A stretch of DNA of 64,000 nucleotides, taken from NCBI RefSeq assembly GCF_016735585.2, contig NZ_JAERSE020000002.1, positions 62,001 to 126,000 on the forward strand, given 5' to 3'. A model generated the notes under the pieces. The model ran no database searches. It worked only from the letters and a program-made list of their open reading frames with translations, and was not told the DNA's origin. Origin of the DNA: Chryseobacterium tagetis. GTDB lineage: Bacteria; Bacteroidota; Bacteroidia; Flavobacteriales; Weeksellaceae. The position numbers and the translations under genes were made by a program. Positions 35,372 to 44,747 of this stretch are shown here, piece by piece. Each line of letters begins with the position of its first letter. Position 1 is the stretch's first letter.

Positions 35372-36139
35372 TTACTTTTGAGTTTGGGGAGCCCTATAAG
35401 AAGATATTCTTACCAATACTCCACGTTGAAACCTCATCAGATCCGCATCACTGCAATACCCGTATTTTAAAATATTCTTTCTTTCAAAACCTCCTGCAAA
35501 AACATAGTAAATAAAATTCTGGATTAAAGGCTTTTCAATTTTTAAATCTATAAAATACTGTTCTCCCAACGCAGAAATCAGATACTTCATCAAGTCTACA
35601 TCATCCCATTTATTTTTAACTTTTCCGATAGAAAAGCCTTCTCCTTTAGGCTGAACAAATTGTCCAGGTCTCGCCGCCAAAACCCTCGGATCAGATTTCT
35701 GGGATATATAAAGAGCCAGTTCATTTTTCAGCTTTTGAACTTTTTTCTGTTGATTTAAATTTTTAGCATCGATCTTCAGATCTCCGGTTATTCCTTTTTT
35801 GATCTCTACCTCATCAATTAGGGTAGCCGCTTTTATCAAAATAACCTGTAGTGAAGAACTTAGATTATCTTCACTCACTTTTTTACTTACTCTTTCATAG
35901 CCAACCTTTACAAAACGGAGTTCATCACCTACTCTTCCGGAAATCATGAAATGACCGTCATTATTGGAGACAACAGTCTCGTTAGTTCTTATATTGATTA
36001 CCGTAGCATCAGTTAATTCTACCCCATCTTCAGTATTGATTTTACCGAAAATATAGTTTTGGGCATTCATGTTGATGAAAAATAAGACGAAAAAAGTAAA
36101 AAGTAACTTTATTTTCACGGACAGTTTTTTATAAAGCAA
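35372..36139 (-). CDS. Carboxypeptidase-regulatory-like exported protein (paralogue)
   Basis: A 255-residue exported protein with a signal peptide (about 1-26, INMNAQ), a regulatory-like beta-sandwich (about 28-105; GDELRFVKVGYERV) and a helical C-terminal region. No ATG lies in frame before residue 24, so TTG at 36139 is the likely start. It is the first gene of a two-gene unit with its paralogue. The pair may act as outer-membrane or periplasmic accessory proteins; nothing in the sequence fixes the function. Confidence 0.78.
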   Translation of the reverse strand: MLYKKLSVKIKLLFTFFVLFFINMNAQNYIFGKINTEDGVELTDATVINIRTNETVVSNNDGHFMISGRVGDELRFVKVGYERVSKKVSEDNLSSSLQVILIKAATLIDEVEIKKGITGDLKIDAKNLNQQKKVQKLKNELALYISQKSDPRVLAARPGQFVQPKGEGFSIGKVKNKWDDVDLMKYLISALGEQYFIDLKIEKPLIQNFIYYVFAGGFERKNILKYGYCSDADLMRFQRGVLVRISSYRAPQTQK

Positions 36140-36300
36140 AGCTAAAGCTATTTTTAATGCAAACCATAAGTTTAACCACAGTTAACTGGTTTTAGCAATT
36201 CTTTTAGAGTTTTAAAATCAAAACTGTTAAAATAGCCCCCGAAATTTGTTAAAATTTAAGCCATATTTAACTAAATTGCAGGTTCAATTCTATTCAAAAA

Positions 36301-39300
36301 ATGCAAAATTCTTATACAGTTATCAATGCTTCAGCGGGTTCAGGGAAAACTTATGCACTTGTTCAGCGGCTTTTGATGATCTGTCTTCGGTATCCTAATC
36401 AGCAGCAGTCGATCAGGAATATTTTAGCGTTGACCTTTACCAACAAAGCAGCCAATGAAATGAAGGAAAGAATTTTGTCGTGGCTGGGAAATTTTACCGC
36501 CGAGAATTTTGCTGAAAACGGGGATTTAAAAAACATCCAAAAGGCATTTGAAGAGGAAGGACTGAAAATTACGATTGATGAACTGCATCTGAGAGCAAAA
36601 AAATTGCTGGATTATGTTCTTCACAATTACTCTACTTTAAACATCGGAACGATTGACCGTTTCAATTCGCGACTGGTAAGAAGTTTCTCTTATGAATTGG
36701 GATTAGCAAAAAATTTCAACCTTGAGATCGAAGCTGAACCGTTTTTGATAGAAGCCGTTGATAAAATGCTTGATCAGATCGGAGAAAACGACGTTATCTC
36801 GAATTCTTTCATGGATTATATAGATTACAGTTTAGAAAATAACGAGAGAATTAATTTAAATAAAAACCTTTATGATTCGGCGAAAGAATTTGTAAAAGAC
36901 ATTCATTATGAACATCTTAAAAGCAACAAAGATTTCGACAATACGAATTATGAAAACATCAAAAATACGCTCCGGAAAGAGATTATTTTAAATAAAAAGC
37001 AGGCCTCAGAACTTGCCACACAATCCATTGATCTTTTTAAATCAAGAAATATTGAGATTGAAGATTTTGCACAGGGAAAAAACGGAATTGGGGGATTTTT
37101 CACTAAAGTTTTAGATTTTTACAATCAGAAAAGAGCCGGTTTTCCTTTTCCTACGACTGCCGAAGAATCTGTTGTTAATAATTACAGAAAAGGAGCTGCC
37201 ACAAAATCAAAAAATAAGGAAGCTGAAATCTTAGAAATTCTGGAACAACTGCTTGAAAACAGAATGCAGCTGATTCTTTTATATATTGAAACCCAGAAAA
37301 AAGAGAAAATCTTATCGGCTCTTCTTCCTTTAAAAGTAAACAAAGACATTCAGGACGAATTGAAAAAAATTGAGGAGGAAAATGATCTGGTTTTGCTTTC
37401 AAAATTTAATATTCTTATTAATGAAAACCTTAGAAACGAACCATCTGCTTTCATCTATGAAAAAGTAGGTTCTCAGTTTCAGCATTATTTCTTTGATGAG
37501 TTTCAGGATACTTCAGAGCTTCAGTGGCAGAATTTTGTTCCGTTAAGAGATCATTCTGTTTCTACGGAAAATACTTCATTTACTTTAGTAGGTGATCCTA
37601 AGCAGAGTATTTACCGTTTCCGCGGTGGCAAAAGTAAATTGATGCTGGATATTATCAACAAAAAAGAAATCGCTCCTAAAGAAGCGGAACTTTTAGTTTT
37701 GAAAGATAACTGGCGAAGCGCCAAAAACATTGTTCAGTTCAATAATGAATTGTATGAATTTCATTCCCGAGAGCTGAATGAAGAGCATAAAAATATTTTC
37801 GGAACCGATGGAAAGCAAAACCCAAAATCCGGAATTGATGGTCGTGTAAAGGTGAACTTAATAGAAAATCTTACCAACGAAGAGTTCTATACCGATACTT
37901 CTGCAAGAATGCAGAAAGACATTCAGGAAAGTCTGAATAATGGGTTCAAATTTTCTGACATCACCATTCTCTGTCGGGGAAATTTCGATATTTTCAGTTA
38001 TTCTCAAAAATTAGGAAATCTGAAGGTCAATTATAGAGGCGAAGAAACCAATATTAAAACGATTTCCGACAAAGGACTTACGCTGGAATTATCCAGTACC
38101 CTGAAAGCGGTCATTGAATTCTTAAAGTGGGAAACCAATCCAAAGAACAAGCCTAATTTAATCATGATGATGTATCATCTGAATAAACTGGGAAGAATTC
38201 ACATGGCAGATTTCACACTGGAAATGAAAGAAATTCTGGAGATTGAAACCCATGAAGAAATTTCACAGTTCATTCAAAAGAAATATTCTTTACAGCTCAG
38301 ACAGGATAATTTCCCAAGATTCAATCTGTATAATTTTGTAGAATATTATATCAATGAGTTTTCTGTTGAAAATAAAGAGACCGACTTCCTATTGAACTTT
38401 TTAGAAATGCTTTTTAATTTCACCCAAAGTGCAGGTGCAAGTACGAAAGAGTTTTTAAAGTATTGGGATGAGGAAGCTTCTTCTTATACCATTCAGGCTT
38501 CGGAAAATATCGATGCTATCCAGATCATGACCATTCATAAAGCAAAAGGTTTAGAGTTTCCGATTGTCTTTATTCCGATGATGAATAAAAACCGTGATGC
38601 TGAATTTACCAACTGGTTTGAAACGAGTGAGAATACTGCTCTGAAATCAGTAAATATCAATCAATTCAGTAAAAATCTTGAAGTCTATGATGAGGAGATT
38701 GAAAAATTCAACAAACAGAATGCTTATAAAAATTTAGTCGACCGATTGTGTTTACAGTATGTTGCTACAACACGACCTGTAGAACAGTTATTTTTTTATA
38801 TTCAAAAGGCTAATAAAACATCAAATAATCTTGAGCTTCTGGAGTTTTTACAATCTAAAAACACCGAAAATCTTGATGAATTTGATTTGTATGAAACCTA
38901 TCCTGAAATGCTGATAAAGCATACCAAAGATAAAACTTCACAGTTTGAAACTAAAAACATCAACAATCTAAAAAATATCAACGAAAAAAGTACATCAATC
39001 AAAATTGCGACACCTTCCAAAAATTATCAGGTAAGAAATGAGAAAGTAAGAATTGGACTTTTCGTTCATGAATTATTATCGAAAATCAATACCGAAAAAG
39101 ACATTACCAAAGTGCTGGAAAGTTATGTTTTAGAGGGACAAATTACAATAGAAGAAAAAGACGAGATTCAAAATACCTTAGAACAAATTATCAGAACCTA
39201 TTCTGAATTTTTTGATGAAAAATGGGACGTTATCAACGAAAAGGATATTATGATTTCTGAAAATGGAGAAAGCAGAATGTATCGACCCGACCGAATGCTG

Positions 39301-39441
39301 AAGAGTGATGAAGGGTATATTATTGTAGATTTTAAAACGGGAGAAGAAACCGAGAAAAATGATAAACAGATTGAGAATTATAAACGAATTCTGGAAAGCT
39401 TAGGAAGGAAAGTTTTGAAGACACAGCTGATTTATTTATAG
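36301..39441 (+). CDS. UvrD-type helicase-nuclease, AddA/RecB-like
   Basis: A 1046-residue double-strand-break repair enzyme. SF1 helicase motifs occur in order: Walker A NASAGSGKT (residues 9-17), LALTFTNKAANEMKERI (motif Ia), FFDEFQDTSELQW (Walker B), VGDPKQSIYRFRGG (motif III), DNWRSAKNIV (motif IV) and MTIHKAKGLEFPIVF (motif V). The C-terminus has a RecB-type PD-(D/E)xK nuclease: GLFVHELLSKI with the His, RPDRMLK and IIVDFKTG with Asp and Lys. The architecture fits the AddA subunit, somewhat shorter than usual. No AddB partner is adjacent; the upstream genes run the other way. A RecB assignment is the alternative. Confidence 0.92.
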   Translation: MQNSYTVINASAGSGKTYALVQRLLMICLRYPNQQQSIRNILALTFTNKAANEMKERILSWLGNFTAENFAENGDLKNIQKAFEEEGLKITIDELHLRAKKLLDYVLHNYSTLNIGTIDRFNSRLVRSFSYELGLAKNFNLEIEAEPFLIEAVDKMLDQIGENDVISNSFMDYIDYSLENNERINLNKNLYDSAKEFVKDIHYEHLKSNKDFDNTNYENIKNTLRKEIILNKKQASELATQSIDLFKSRNIEIEDFAQGKNGIGGFFTKVLDFYNQKRAGFPFPTTAEESVVNNYRKGAATKSKNKEAEILEILEQLLENRMQLILLYIETQKKEKILSALLPLKVNKDIQDELKKIEEENDLVLLSKFNILINENLRNEPSAFIYEKVGSQFQHYFFDEFQDTSELQWQNFVPLRDHSVSTENTSFTLVGDPKQSIYRFRGGKSKLMLDIINKKEIAPKEAELLVLKDNWRSAKNIVQFNNELYEFHSRELNEEHKNIFGTDGKQNPKSGIDGRVKVNLIENLTNEEFYTDTSARMQKDIQESLNNGFKFSDITILCRGNFDIFSYSQKLGNLKVNYRGEETNIKTISDKGLTLELSSTLKAVIEFLKWETNPKNKPNLIMMMYHLNKLGRIHMADFTLEMKEILEIETHEEISQFIQKKYSLQLRQDNFPRFNLYNFVEYYINEFSVENKETDFLLNFLEMLFNFTQSAGASTKEFLKYWDEEASSYTIQASENIDAIQIMTIHKAKGLEFPIVFIPMMNKNRDAEFTNWFETSENTALKSVNINQFSKNLEVYDEEIEKFNKQNAYKNLVDRLCLQYVATTRPVEQLFFYIQKANKTSNNLELLEFLQSKNTENLDEFDLYETYPEMLIKHTKDKTSQFETKNINNLKNINEKSTSIKIATPSKNYQVRNEKVRIGLFVHELLSKINTEKDITKVLESYVLEGQITIEEKDEIQNTLEQIIRTYSEFFDEKWDVINEKDIMISENGESRMYRPDRMLKSDEGYIIVDFKTGEETEKNDKQIENYKRILESLGRKVLKTQLIYL

Positions 39442-39479
39442 GATTCAACTCGCTGAATCAGCTAACATCTATAAAAAAG

Positions 39480-39510
39480 GTTTCGGCGGCATCGAAGATG
39501 CCGCCGAAAC
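39480..39510. terminator. Strong hairpin between convergent genes
   Basis: A 14-bp GC-rich stem, GTTTCGGCGGCATC with GATGCCGCCGAAAC, loop GAA. On the minus strand it is followed by CCTTTTTTAT, so it mainly terminates the ferritin transcript and probably blocks read-through from the helicase gene too. Confidence 0.85.
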
Positions 39511-39535
39511 TTATTATTAATAAATTAAAGTCCAA

Positions 39536-40045
39536 TTAAGCTGTCGGATCCGGAGTGAAAACTCTCTGAGCCAATTCCTGATCAAAAAGATATAATGCAG
39601 AAGGATTATCACATACCATTTTGATTTTAGTCACCAACTGTGATGCACTTGCTTCTTCTTCTACCTGCTCGTTGATGAACCACTGTAAGAATGAAGTAGT
39701 CGCAAAATCTCCTTCTTCGTTAGCATTTTTTACGATATTAAAAATACTTTTTGTTACGATTTTCTCATGAGCCAATGCTTTTTCAAAAATATCTGTAGCA
39801 TTTTCAAATTCGTGAGGGGGTTTTGCAATCTCTCCCATAATAATTTCACCTCCCACATCATTTAAATAATCAAACATTTTATCGGCATGCATCAATTCTT
39901 CTTTGCTCTGAACTCTGAAGTAATTGGCAATTCCGTCAAGATCTTTACTTGAAAACCAAGCAGACATTGAAAGATAATATTGAGCAGCATATTGTTCGTT
40001 ACCTATTTGTTCGTTAATTAATTTTGCAATTTTCTCGCTAACCAT
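39536..40045 (-). CDS. ftnA: Ferritin
   Basis: A 169-residue iron-storage ferritin without haem motifs, forming the four-helix bundle of 24-mers. Ferroxidase ligands appear in INEQIGNEQYAAQYYL (first helix Glu), SKEELMHADKMFDYL (Glu and His) and EQVEEEASASQLV. The frame is open to a TTG at 40093, but the ATG at 40045 gives the family N-terminus (VSEKIAKLINEQI) and follows a full promoter box. It is monocistronic. Confidence 0.94.
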   Translation of the reverse strand: MVSEKIAKLINEQIGNEQYAAQYYLSMSAWFSSKDLDGIANYFRVQSKEELMHADKMFDYLNDVGGEIIMGEIAKPPHEFENATDIFEKALAHEKIVTKSIFNIVKNANEEGDFATTSFLQWFINEQVEEEASASQLVTKIKMVCDNPSALYLFDQELAQRVFTPDPTA

Positions 40046-40063
40046 ACGTAATAAATTTATAGT

Positions 40064-40071
40064 CAAAATTA
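40064..40071 (-). promoter_or_regulatory. Promoter -7 box of the ferritin gene
   Basis: TAATTTTG on the minus strand, a full TAnnTTTG match 18 bases before the ATG at 40045. It overlaps the open frame upstream of that ATG, which argues against the TTG start. Confidence 0.55.
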
Positions 40072-40120
40072 GGGAATAAAAGCCCGAAATCAAAAATTTT
40101 AATTAAAATTAATAGAAAAA

Positions 40121-40140
40121 GGACGGAAATACATCCGCCC
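40121..40140 (-). terminator. Terminator after the Spy-like gene
   Basis: On the minus strand GGGCGGA pairs with TCCGTCC (one G-U) around a 6-base loop, followed by TTTTTC. Confidence 0.65.
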
Positions 40141-40172
40141 TTCTAACATTAAAAAATCAAAATTATAAACTA

Positions 40173-40640
40173 TTAATTTGCTTCGGGAGCAGCCGTAGTC
40201 ATCGGCTTTTTCATCATTTTTCCTCCTTTCATTCCTCTGTCTTTCATCGCCACTCTTCTTTGCTCCATTTTAGCTTGTCTGTCAGCTTGCCATTTATCAT
40301 ACTGGGTTGGAGTTAAGATTTTTTTCATATCTGCATCCATCTGTGCTCTTTTAGCTTTCATCTCCTCCATTCTAGCCTGTCTTACTTCTTTGTTTTTATC
40401 AAACTCAGCTTTCATTTCAGCTTTTCTTTTCTCCTGTAACGCTTTGATCTGTGCTACCTGAGACTGGTTCAGATTCAGATCTTTCTGCATCTGATCAATA
40501 TGCTCCTGTTCTTTCTGAGCTCTTTTCTGTTGAAATTCCGCTCTTTTTGCTTCTCTTTCCTGCGGAGTTGTATTCGTTTGTTGTGCCATTGCAAAACTTC
40601 CCATTCCGATAAATGCTATCGCTAAAATTAATTTTTTCAT
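40173..40640 (-). CDS. Spy/CpxP-like periplasmic protein
   Basis: A 155-residue exported protein with a signal peptide (about 1-19, FAMAQQ). The mature part is a charged, all-helical chain rich in Lys, Glu, Met and Gln. The segment LNLNQSQVAQIKAL and the later ILTPTQYDKWQ are the two LTxxQ-type motifs typical of Spy/CpxP proteins, which act as periplasmic chaperones or metal/stress-responsive factors. The basic Met-rich C-terminus (MKDRGMKGGKMMKKP) could bind metal (inference). It has its own terminator. Confidence 0.8.
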   Translation of the reverse strand: MKKLILAIAFIGMGSFAMAQQTNTTPQEREAKRAEFQQKRAQKEQEHIDQMQKDLNLNQSQVAQIKALQEKRKAEMKAEFDKNKEVRQARMEEMKAKRAQMDADMKKILTPTQYDKWQADRQAKMEQRRVAMKDRGMKGGKMMKKPMTTAAPEAN

Positions 40641-40767
40641 CTTTAAAAATATTTAATTATTTATTTTATATCTTTTTGATTATTAGTTAAAATGAAAGTT
40701 AAATTAAAAAAATACATAAATAATGTTAAATTTTAATATTAAATAACAAATCATAAAATAAAAAAAA

Positions 40768-40789
40768 GAGCAGATCCTAAAATCTGCCC
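40768..40789 (-). terminator. Terminator after the RGG-rich protein gene
   Basis: On the minus strand GGGCAGAT pairs with ATCTGCTC (one G-U) around TTTAGG, followed by TTTTTTT. Confidence 0.8.
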
Positions 40790-40820
40790 TCACACCACTT
40801 AAATATAAATATATGAAAAT

Positions 40821-41831
40821 TTAATTTTTCGCAAATCCGTTTCGGAAACCACCGTTTCCTCGGTTTTCATTTCCTCTATTTTGCTCTCTTGGAGCTGCAT
40901 TTTCACTTCTTCTGGAGCCTCCTTCATTTCTAAAACCTCCCCCGTTATTTTCTCTTCTTGGAGTACTTTCTCTTCTCACATCACCACCTCTGAATCCTCC
41001 GTTGTTTCCATTGTTATCAGCTCTTTCGCTGCGGAAGCCTCCATTATTATTTCTTACCCCTCCATTCACATCACCGTTTCCTCTGAAACCGCCGTTATTT
41101 CTCACTCCTCCATTATCAGTTCTGAAACCCGAATTGTTATTTCTGACTTCATTCTGATTTCGGAATCCTCCACCGTTATTTCCGTCTCTTACAGGTCCTC
41201 TGAAACCGTTATTAGGTCTTTGGCTTCTCACAATACTAATGGTCGGATTATCCATTCTTCTGAATTTAGCTCTATCTACTCTGTAAATATTAATATTCAC
41301 ATTTCTGTATCTAGGCATCGGTCTGCAGATTGCAGCATAATGTGTTCTTCTATAGTTCTGGAAGTATATAACTGGGCTGTATCCTCTATAATAGTTATTT
41401 TGGAAAGTCACAAAAACTCTAGGACCCAAAATTCTTTCCAATGCATAGAATCTATCGTAATACCATCTGTCCGGATTATATCTGTAAAAATTATTCCACG
41501 TAGAGAAACTTACATATAGATTGTTCAGTCTCAGCACCTGATCGATTTGCAAACGAGACAATCTGTTCTGAGCAAAAAAGACATTCCAATTGATACTTAC
41601 GATGCTGTTCCTGTATTCGTTATAGTTACTTTGGTAATAATCCTGAGGATAATAATCTTGAGGATAGTTGTAATAATAATCATCAGGGAAATAATTCTGA
41701 TCATCCTGATCACTGTAATATCCGTCATTCTGATAATATCCGTCATCATCGCCCCATCCATTATTTGGATATTGCTGAGCAAACGACAAAGCCGCAAAAC
41801 TCATGGCAAAACCTATTAATATTTTTTTCAT
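40821..41831 (-). CDS. Exported low-complexity protein with Tyr/Asp-rich and RGG/NGGFR regions
   Basis: A 336-residue exported protein (signal peptide about 1-18, LSFAQQ). It has three parts: an acidic Tyr/Asp/Gln-rich segment (about 19-70; QDYYPQDYYQ), a folded-looking centre (about 75-195) rich in Tyr, Arg and Asn with FFAQNRLSRLQIDQVLRLNNLY and RVFVTFQNNYYRGYSP, and a disordered basic tail (about 205-336) built of repeated N/GGFR units (NNGGFR, GGGFRN). No enzyme motif is seen. Such tails bind nucleic acids or polyanions, or drive self-association, in other proteins; here it would act in the periplasm or outside the cell. Single gene with terminator. Confidence 0.78.
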   Translation of the reverse strand: MKKILIGFAMSFAALSFAQQYPNNGWGDDDGYYQNDGYYSDQDDQNYFPDDYYYNYPQDYYPQDYYQSNYNEYRNSIVSINWNVFFAQNRLSRLQIDQVLRLNNLYVSFSTWNNFYRYNPDRWYYDRFYALERILGPRVFVTFQNNYYRGYSPVIYFQNYRRTHYAAICRPMPRYRNVNINIYRVDRAKFRRMDNPTISIVRSQRPNNGFRGPVRDGNNGGGFRNQNEVRNNNSGFRTDNGGVRNNGGFRGNGDVNGGVRNNNGGFRSERADNNGNNGGFRGGDVRRESTPRRENNGGGFRNEGGSRRSENAAPREQNRGNENRGNGGFRNGFAKN

Positions 41832-41900
41832 TTCAAATAGTTGTTAATTGGTTATAATATAGTAGAATATCTTTATTCTATCTTTTGGATATGAATACAA

Positions 41901-41934
41901 AAAAGAAGTTAAATCTCACGATAAAACTTCTTTT
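41901..41934 (-). terminator. Terminator after malQ
   Basis: AAAAGAAGTT (41901-41910) pairs with AACTTCTTTT (41925-41934); followed by T-rich sequence on the minus strand. Confidence 0.65.
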
Positions 41935-41971
41935 AATTTATTATTAACCAACTGATAATCAATTGTTAAAT

Positions 41972-44623
41972 TTACATCCTTCCACTATCTCTCACCCAAT
42001 CTGAGATTTTACTATTGAAAAGTTGTTTTTCTTTTAGCTCTTCAAGATTCAGATGCATTCTATACCGCCAATAATGTGGAAATACTGCCGGATTATTAAT
42101 TCTTTCATTATCAATTTTTGGATTGGTAAGCTCCGGGTCTGTCGCCAAAAATTCCTGAATAGGGAAAATTGCCATGATAGCCTCACTATAAAGATGCTGT
42201 TTCATAATGATTTCAGCTAAATAAGAATCCAATTCTTCAGGTGCTTTTCCATATTGAATTAATTGTTGATTAAAGTATTTCTGAATTAAAGCTGAATCTT
42301 CTTTCCACCATTGTCTTAAGGTAGAACTGTCATGTGAAGAAGCTGTAACAACATTCAGATAACTTGCATTTTTCGGATCATAAAAAGGAATATTTTCTGC
42401 CGGCATTCGTTGAATTTTCAGGGCAATAATCCCTAATTCATCCATTACTACAGGAACACAGGCAGGAACCAATCCTAAATCCTCTCCACAGATAAGCATT
42501 TCTGTTGCATTCAGTATCATCGGAAGTTTTTCCATCGCCTGTTCATACCAAAGATGATCTTGTCTTCTGAAAAAATAATCGTGGTAAAGATCATAAATAG
42601 GCTGCTTCTCTTCTTCTCTTAAATATTTATAAGAGTCTGTGCCATATACATTAAATCTCGGATGATATACTTTTTGTCCGTCTCTTTCTTCTTCTAAGAA
42701 CAACACATTCGCGCACAGAGCAAGTAATTGTTCTTCAATTGCACCCTGCGGATTTTTTTTAAAGAAATTTGCTAATTTTCGCTGGGTATCGAATTCTTCT
42801 TTAAATGAATAAGTTCCGTCCTGATTACTGTTGATGAATTCAAGTACCTTTCCGCTATTTTCACCAAAATAATCCCAAAGAATTTGGTCATTGATGAATG
42901 GCTTACAATATCGATTGAAATCAAAAGGAATATTCCAGGCTTTAAATTCTTCCAATATCACCGGAACTGCAGGATAAAAATATCCTAAAATACCCTGTGT
43001 AGCTGAAACCGGCATTCTCCAGATTCTGAAAAATCCTAAAATATGATCAATCCTCATTGCATCGAAATACTGTTCCAATGCTTTGAATCGGTTTTTCCAC
43101 CAGGTATAGTTATCAGCCTTCATGGCTTCCCAATTATAGGTAGGGAATTCCCAGTTTTGTCCCAATGCAGTAAACTGATCCGGCGGTGCTCCTGCCTGAA
43201 AATCCATTCCGAAAAGATCTGGTTCCGTCCATGCTTCTACAGAGTACCGGTAAATTCCGATCGGAAGATCTCCTTTTACAGAAATCCCTAAACTATGAGT
43301 ATAGTCTATTGCATCTTTTAACTGTTTATGGAGCTGATATTGTACCCAAGCATGAAGCATTGCAGCATCATAATCTTTACTTTTAGTACTAAAGAAAGGA
43401 GTTATTTTACCTGCAATATATTTTTTATGGGTTTTCCATTCATTGAAATTCGGAGTTTTATATTTATCTCTTAATACACAAAATGCAGAATATGGAAGAA
43501 GCCAGGTTTCGTTGTCTTTTATAAACTTTTTGAAACCTCTGTCTTTATAAATCTTATCTTTATCTTCAGTAAAAACAGCTTTCAAATATTTCCATTTCGC
43601 AGAAATCATTTTTTCGTAATCAATTAATTCTAATGAATTTAATGATTCTTTTTCTGTTTCAAATTCTTCAACTAAATCCTTCGGTAATTCAAAATCAAGA
43701 TTTTCTAATGAAATATATTGCGGATGCAAAGCATATACTGAAACAGCTGCATAAGGATAAGAGTCCGTCCATGAATAATTAGCCGTTGTATCATTAATCG
43801 GCAGAATCTGAATGATTCCTAAATTCGTTTCTTTCGTCCAGTCTGCCAGTTTTTTCATATCAGAAAATTCTCCCACTCCAAAACCATCATTGGTTCTTAA
43901 TGAAAAAACAGGAACCGCCACTCCTGCTGCATGGTACATCTGGTATGATTTGAATTTAAAATAATGATTGGAGACAATCTGCAGAATTTCCTTTGATTGA
44001 TTAGGAACTGTGAATCTGTTTTCACCATTTTCCACATCAATCACTTTTCCTTCATTGATATCGTAAATACAATATTTGAATTGAATATATTCATTTTCAG
44101 GAATTTCAACAGATGCTTCCCAGATTCCAAAGTCTGTCTGAGATAAATGAATTACCTTATTATAATCCCAATTTCCTAAAGAAGCAGTACTTCCGAACAA
44201 TACAATTTTCCAGTTCGGATTGTAAATAGGAGCTTCAATTCTGAATAAATGGGTATGTTTTTTTAAGACAGTAATTTTCTCCGGAGAAAACTGATTCAGC
44301 TTATTGTAAAGAATTTTATTATTCAGGTAATTTTCGGGGAAGTTTTTGTTATTCCACTCATCAAAAATGATGAATTCTTTATAGTTGTGCGGAAAATTAA
44401 GATGATGTTTAACAAATTCTGTTCTCAAAAGAATTCCTTTGCCATCCACCAACTGATATTGATAAGAAGCCGATTTTGAAAAGTAATCCACTTCACATTT
44501 CCACAAATCGTTTTCTGTATAAAACATAGAATGAGTTTGAGACGCAGTACCTCCTTCATGAATGACGACCTGCAACTTTTCTCCAACTTTAGCTCTATAA
44601 CCTACATTAAAGTATAGCTTCAT
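41972..44623 (-). CDS. malQ: 4-alpha-glucanotransferase with tandem CBM20 (DPE2-type)
   Basis: An 883-residue GH77 amylomaltase that shuffles alpha-1,4-glucan units during maltose and glycogen use. Two N-terminal starch-binding CBM20 modules are visible (about 1-110, and 118-225 with FGSTASLGNWDYNKVIHLS). The catalytic domain (about 235-870) has the nucleophile Asp in MRIDHILGFFRIW, the acid Glu in CGEDLGLVP and the third Asp in ASSHDSSTLRQWW. Tandem CBM20 plus GH77 is the layout of plant DPE2 and its bacterial relatives, larger than E. coli MalQ. It has no signal peptide, so it is cytoplasmic. Monocistronic with its own terminator. Confidence 0.92.
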   Translation of the reverse strand: MKLYFNVGYRAKVGEKLQVVIHEGGTASQTHSMFYTENDLWKCEVDYFSKSASYQYQLVDGKGILLRTEFVKHHLNFPHNYKEFIIFDEWNNKNFPENYLNNKILYNKLNQFSPEKITVLKKHTHLFRIEAPIYNPNWKIVLFGSTASLGNWDYNKVIHLSQTDFGIWEASVEIPENEYIQFKYCIYDINEGKVIDVENGENRFTVPNQSKEILQIVSNHYFKFKSYQMYHAAGVAVPVFSLRTNDGFGVGEFSDMKKLADWTKETNLGIIQILPINDTTANYSWTDSYPYAAVSVYALHPQYISLENLDFELPKDLVEEFETEKESLNSLELIDYEKMISAKWKYLKAVFTEDKDKIYKDRGFKKFIKDNETWLLPYSAFCVLRDKYKTPNFNEWKTHKKYIAGKITPFFSTKSKDYDAAMLHAWVQYQLHKQLKDAIDYTHSLGISVKGDLPIGIYRYSVEAWTEPDLFGMDFQAGAPPDQFTALGQNWEFPTYNWEAMKADNYTWWKNRFKALEQYFDAMRIDHILGFFRIWRMPVSATQGILGYFYPAVPVILEEFKAWNIPFDFNRYCKPFINDQILWDYFGENSGKVLEFINSNQDGTYSFKEEFDTQRKLANFFKKNPQGAIEEQLLALCANVLFLEEERDGQKVYHPRFNVYGTDSYKYLREEEKQPIYDLYHDYFFRRQDHLWYEQAMEKLPMILNATEMLICGEDLGLVPACVPVVMDELGIIALKIQRMPAENIPFYDPKNASYLNVVTASSHDSSTLRQWWKEDSALIQKYFNQQLIQYGKAPEELDSYLAEIIMKQHLYSEAIMAIFPIQEFLATDPELTNPKIDNERINNPAVFPHYWRYRMHLNLEELKEKQLFNSKISDWVRDSGRM

Positions 44624-44694
44624 TTATATTTTTTTATAAAAATACGTTATAATCTCTAAAAATAAAATTTAATAAATATCAAATATTCATTAAA

Positions 44695-44723
44695 AAACCT
44701 TCTCAAAATGCTTGAAAAGGTTT
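44695..44723 (-). terminator. Terminator after the T9SS cargo gene
   Basis: AAACCTTCTCAA (44695-44706) pairs with TTGAAAAGGTTT (44712-44723) with one mismatch; T-run follows on the minus strand. Confidence 0.75.
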
Positions 44724-44747
44724 CTAAGTTTTAGACAAAGTTAAAGA

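Noticed and set aside
36180-36254. GTTAA-like sequences 22 bp apart before the helicase-nuclease gene
   Set aside because: Only two good copies in very AT-rich DNA, with no regulator nearby; not strong enough to call an operator.
40881-41819. Open frames opposite the RGG-rich protein, rich in Ser, Ile and Val
   Set aside because: Low-complexity sense codons create stop-free antisense frames; the compositions are not protein-like.
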